The notes under the pieces were generated by a model. That model was not told the DNA's origin and ran no database searches. It was given only the letters and a program-made list of their open reading frames with translations. From Saccoglossus kowalevskii (lineage: Eukaryota > Hemichordata > Enteropneusta > Harrimaniidae): DNA of 34,568 nt. Position numbers and translations under genes: made by a program. Below, piece by piece: positions 29,690 to 34,568 of this stretch (within the stretch, counting starts at the first letter, position 1; each line of letters begins with the position of its first letter). The DNA lies in NCBI RefSeq assembly GCF_000003605.2, contig NW_003124915.1, positions 194,804-229,371 of the forward strand, in the 5' to 3' direction.

Positions 29690-31145
29690 TTGGGCGCAGT
29701 AGTTAAATTAAAGGGCGTCACTTTGGGCAGCAGCTGGTTTAAAGTGCATTGCTTGAAGCCAGGGAATGATTTAAATAGTGTCGCTTAGGGCAGTGGCTGA
29801 TTTAGTTGATTTCACTTGAAGTGTGAGGATGATTAATGTACGTAGGTTTGCGTCATTGGGTGATTTAGACTGTCGATGGAAGCTATCAGTTGATTTAGAG
29901 GGCGTAACTGTGGGCCAGTGGGTGATTTAGAGGGCGTTGCTTTTGATCGGAGGCTGATGTAGAGGGCGCTGCATGAGGTCAACGGCTAGTTCAGAGGGCG
30001 TCGCATGAGGTTAGAGACTGATTTAATGGGCGTCGTGTGAGGTCAAAGGTGCGTTTAGAGGGCGTTGAATGAGATCAGAGGCTGTTTAAGACTAGTCGTT
30101 GTGGATAAGGTTGTTTGGGGCCAGTGGTCAGTTTAAATGGCGTCACTTAGTGGTCGAAAGCTGGTTTAGAGTACATCTTTTGAGGTAAGTTGCTGATGAT
30201 GTCTCTTGGGAACAGTGACCAATTAAGAGTATGTCACTTGGCCTGGTGACTGGTTTAGAAAGAGTCGCCTGTGCCAGTGACTAAATTATTAGGCGTCTTG
30301 ATTGACAAACCTCAGTGACGGTGCTGAACGTCAATTACACAAAACGCAAGTTGCAATTGACCTCACTGTGATGACCCGTTGACTGTGGAATATGGAAAAA
30401 AAGCACTGACGCATGTGCACAGCGTACACAATATGCCAATGGCCTTTAACAAGTTTATGACTTAGGCATAACTCATGAATATTATTTGAAAGTGCAATTA
30501 TTATTAGAAAGCATTTATTATGGAACGCCAGAATTATGCATATTCAGTCTTGACTCCCAGTATGGTATATTTTAAATTAACAACTGTTTCTGGCCCTTAC
30601 ACCCAAGTCTGAATGAGCGTAGGCAAGCCTCGAAAAGTTTTAATTGTATACAGCGCCACCTGTGTCTGTTCCCGGCTCCATGCATCTAGTGGCTGTGAAT
30701 TGCTTTGCTTGGGGCCACTGGCTAATTTTTATGGCATCACTTGGCGCCAGAAGCTGGTTTAGAGTACATCTTTCGGGTGCAGTGGCTGATTTAGAGTATG
30801 GTTCTTGAAGTAAGTTGTTGATTTGGAGTACTCTTTCGGTGTACGCGGTTAGTTTAGAGGCTGGTTTAGAGGGTTTGTCTCTTAGGATCAGCGGCTGATT
30901 TAGAGTACACGGCTTGGGGCAAATGACTGATTTAGTGTTTGTTTCTTAGGATCAGTGGCTGATTTAGAGTACATTGCCTGGGGCAAATGGCTGATTTAGG
31001 GGTTGTCTCTTAGAATCAGTGGCTGATTTAGAAAATGACCCATACGGCCAATGGCTGATTTAGGGTTTGTCTCTTAAGATAAGTGGCTGATTAAGAGTAT
31101 GTTCCTTGGGGCCAGCAGCTGATTTAGAGTGTGTCCCTTAGATAG
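29690..31145. repeat. Old, diverged satellite block
   Basis: Many imperfect units built on ggctgatttaga, spaced mostly 35-50 bases; in the right part two unit types alternate, giving dimers of about 70-80 bases (tgtctcttaggatcagtggc / cttggggcaaatggc). Non-repeat DNA interrupts it at about 30290-30695. In the left part the joints read tagagggcgt repeatedly. Confidence 0.85.
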
Positions 31146-31160
31146 ATCCGTCTAGTCTCG

Positions 31161-31174
31161 CCACTAGGTGGCGC
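31161..31174 (+). promoter_or_regulatory. CTCF-like motif in the gap between satellite blocks
   Basis: CCACTAGGTGGCGC matches the CTCF core closely. It is followed by an octamer ATTTGCAT (31202-31209) and TATAAATA (31232-31239) on the plus strand. Confidence 0.35.
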
Positions 31175-31366
31175 ACTATGCTGTAATATCATTGCCGATC
31201 TATTTGCATAACGGCACTGGTACTATTACAATATAAATACGCTAGTTCATGTTGTATTCCACGGTTTTGACGGTGTTACAATCTTCTTAATAGTGTTTGT
31301 CATAAATATAGTGAAGGTTTCATCGATGTTTTGCGTTGGTTACTGGGGTAGCTACATCATTGCTTG

Positions 31367-31718
31367 AGGTAGTGGCTGATTTAGTAGGCGACGCTTTGGG
31401 TAGCGGCTGATTTAGTAGGCACGCTTTGGGTAGCGGCTGATTTAGAAAGCGACGCTTTGGGTAGCGGCTGATTTAGTAGGCAACGCTTTGGGTAGCGGCT
31501 GATTTAGTAGGGACGCTTTGGGTAGCGGCTGATTTAGTAGGCGACGGTTGGGTAGCGGTGATTTAGTAGGCGACGGTTTGGGTAGCGGCTGATTTAGTAG
31601 GCAACGCTTTGGGTAGCGGCTGATTTAGTAGGCGACGCTTTGGGTAGCGGCTGATTTAGTAGGCGACGCTTTGGTTAGCGGCTGATTTAGTAGTCGACGC
31701 TTAGGGAAGTGGCTGAAT
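31367..31718. repeat. Homogeneous 31-base tandem array
   Basis: Eleven to twelve units of gtagcggctgatttagtagg plus cgacgctttgg, most differing by zero to two changes. The ggctgatttag core is shared with the older block to the left, so this is a younger expansion of the same satellite. There are no unique spacers, so it is not a CRISPR array. Confidence 0.95.
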
Positions 31719-33054
31719 TAGAGAGAAATATAACACCATGACTACGTACTAATCTATTAATCTAAGAATGACGTTTTTTTCAAAGTCAACCTAGGACTTT
31801 TAAACTGCTACGGATATTAAGAATGGTTTTGCTGTAAATAGTTATTATTTTACACATATATCCAAAAATAAACGACAAAATTCCGGCCTTGAATTTCGAA
31901 GTATTGTCATGACTTGCGGAGATGTATAATTTCGAAAATCTGTACCATGCAGGTCAGTTATATTGTTTTGTAGATCACTCAAAATCAAGAATAGTAAATT
32001 AATCATTGTCATCCAATTTTTAATGATACATGACATCTAAATGGACAACTATTTAAATGTTGCAAGTCAAAATGCAACACACAAGGACTGGGTGATGAAC
32101 CAATTGCACAATCCCGTTCAATCTATTTCACAGAACAACTTTCTGAATTCCGATTATATTTTATTATATAACATACCACACATACACATCTGAATATACT
32201 GTTATACAGATAGAATCAATCAACATAAAAACATTTTGAATATACAATCAGTTTGGTCTTTCTGTAGTTAATCAGATTTTGAGAAATTGTTAATTACTAA
32301 CGACGATTGTTTTGATAATCTGCTAACTAAACCAACTGAGGTCCCGTGTAAATCAATGTTACTACGACTCTGCGCATACTTTTTGGTATTTTGGGGAATA
32401 GTTAAATGTTCAACTTGTAGACATTAAGGGTTCTTCTAAATGTTCTTATATCGGTAATTTTCAAACAGACCTCCTACTTAGAAATGGGTTATCTTGGAAC
32501 TGAAGCACAACATAACATGTTTGTCTGCAAAGTAACACTGCTGTCTGAGTAATATAAGGTATCCAAATATAATGATAGTTAATTGAAAAATCTGATTATG
32601 AAACAATATTATCAAACTCCAGACAATTGCATCAATTATTAGACCAGGAAAATATGAAAGCTCCTTTGTTAGACAACTCAATCATAACCAGACAAGTAAA
32701 CTCAATGCATTAAGGGAATATTCCTGAATAAATTCTACGTATCTGTAGTATTTAATTGGTAGTTCATCTCTATTACTGCTGGCATCAATTTCTTATAAAA
32801 AAATACCCTTTCTGTTATGTTTGAATTTTGAAAGATCAATAAAATCTGTGTATATAATTTGTGTCACCCTTTTTTCAAGTAACTCGGATGACGTGTGATC
32901 TTCTGTAATTAATTCCAGGAAACAAACATTTTCCAAAAGTATACAATACGGTTAAATACAAACTACAGAATAATCTATGAAAGCAAGACAGAAACACTGC
33001 TGGAAATGATCTCAATGCTGTATTGCTTCACATAATCAATCCATTGTTCTGAGT
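31719..33054. other. Intergenic DNA downstream of the right copy
   Basis: AT-rich, with no gene recognised. It should contain the right-copy 3' UTR; ATTAAA on the minus strand (32751-32756) is a possible poly(A) signal about 300 bases past the stop. Confidence 0.4.
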
Positions 33055-34517
<1,463 letters not shown>

Positions 34518-34568
34518 CTTTGAATGGAAATGTATTATAATTAGAATGTGTGTTTCAGTGTTTGGATT

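Noticed and set aside
31367-31718. CRISPR-like regular repeats
   Set aside because: Units are directly adjacent with no unique spacers, in animal DNA; it is a satellite.

Overview
The window is animal nuclear DNA: AT-rich, split genes with GT-AG introns, microsatellites, satellite DNA and decayed retrotransposons. The protein families (TSP1/EGF receptor kinases, a Tx1/L1-like LINE, Ty3/Gypsy pieces) fit an invertebrate, perhaps a hemichordate or cephalochordate; that placement is inference. No rRNA, tRNA, CRISPR array or bacterial operon was seen.

The main content is three tandem head-to-tail copies of one receptor gene family, all on the minus strand, rebuilt here by hand from splice sites and phases. 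The right copy (33055-34517) enters from beyond the window and shows only its last five exons: most of a kinase domain plus a tyrosine-bearing tail. The middle copy (11044-22360) has a start, signal peptide and 18 proposed exons that join in frame to 1,072 residues: TSP1-like and EGF-like modules, beta-rich ectodomain, one transmembrane helix, juxtamembrane segment and kinase domain. The left copy (3729-8274) shows its first five exons and runs towards the left edge.

Both visible kinase domains are predicted pseudokinases. The catalytic HRD Asp is Lys (HRK) and DFG reads SFS; where the N-lobe is visible the glycine loop is also lost. The beta-3 Lys, alpha-C Glu, catalytic-loop Asn and a Tyr-x-Asn motif in the kinase insert remain, which suggests a scaffold rather than an enzyme. 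The middle copy is also cut just after its APE-equivalent (ALE), where the exon runs into an antisense LTR-retrotransposon end.

From left to right: 1-2425 decayed LINE (minus); 2426-3728 non-coding with short repeats; 3729-8274 left receptor copy; 8275-10400 intergenic; 10465-11201 3' end of an LTR element (plus); 11044-22360 middle copy; 22361-33054 gene-poor intergenic DNA with a Gypsy pol relic (23900-24730, minus), an unrecognised decayed coding patch (25920-26935, plus) and a satellite block (29690-31718); 33055-34517 right copy.
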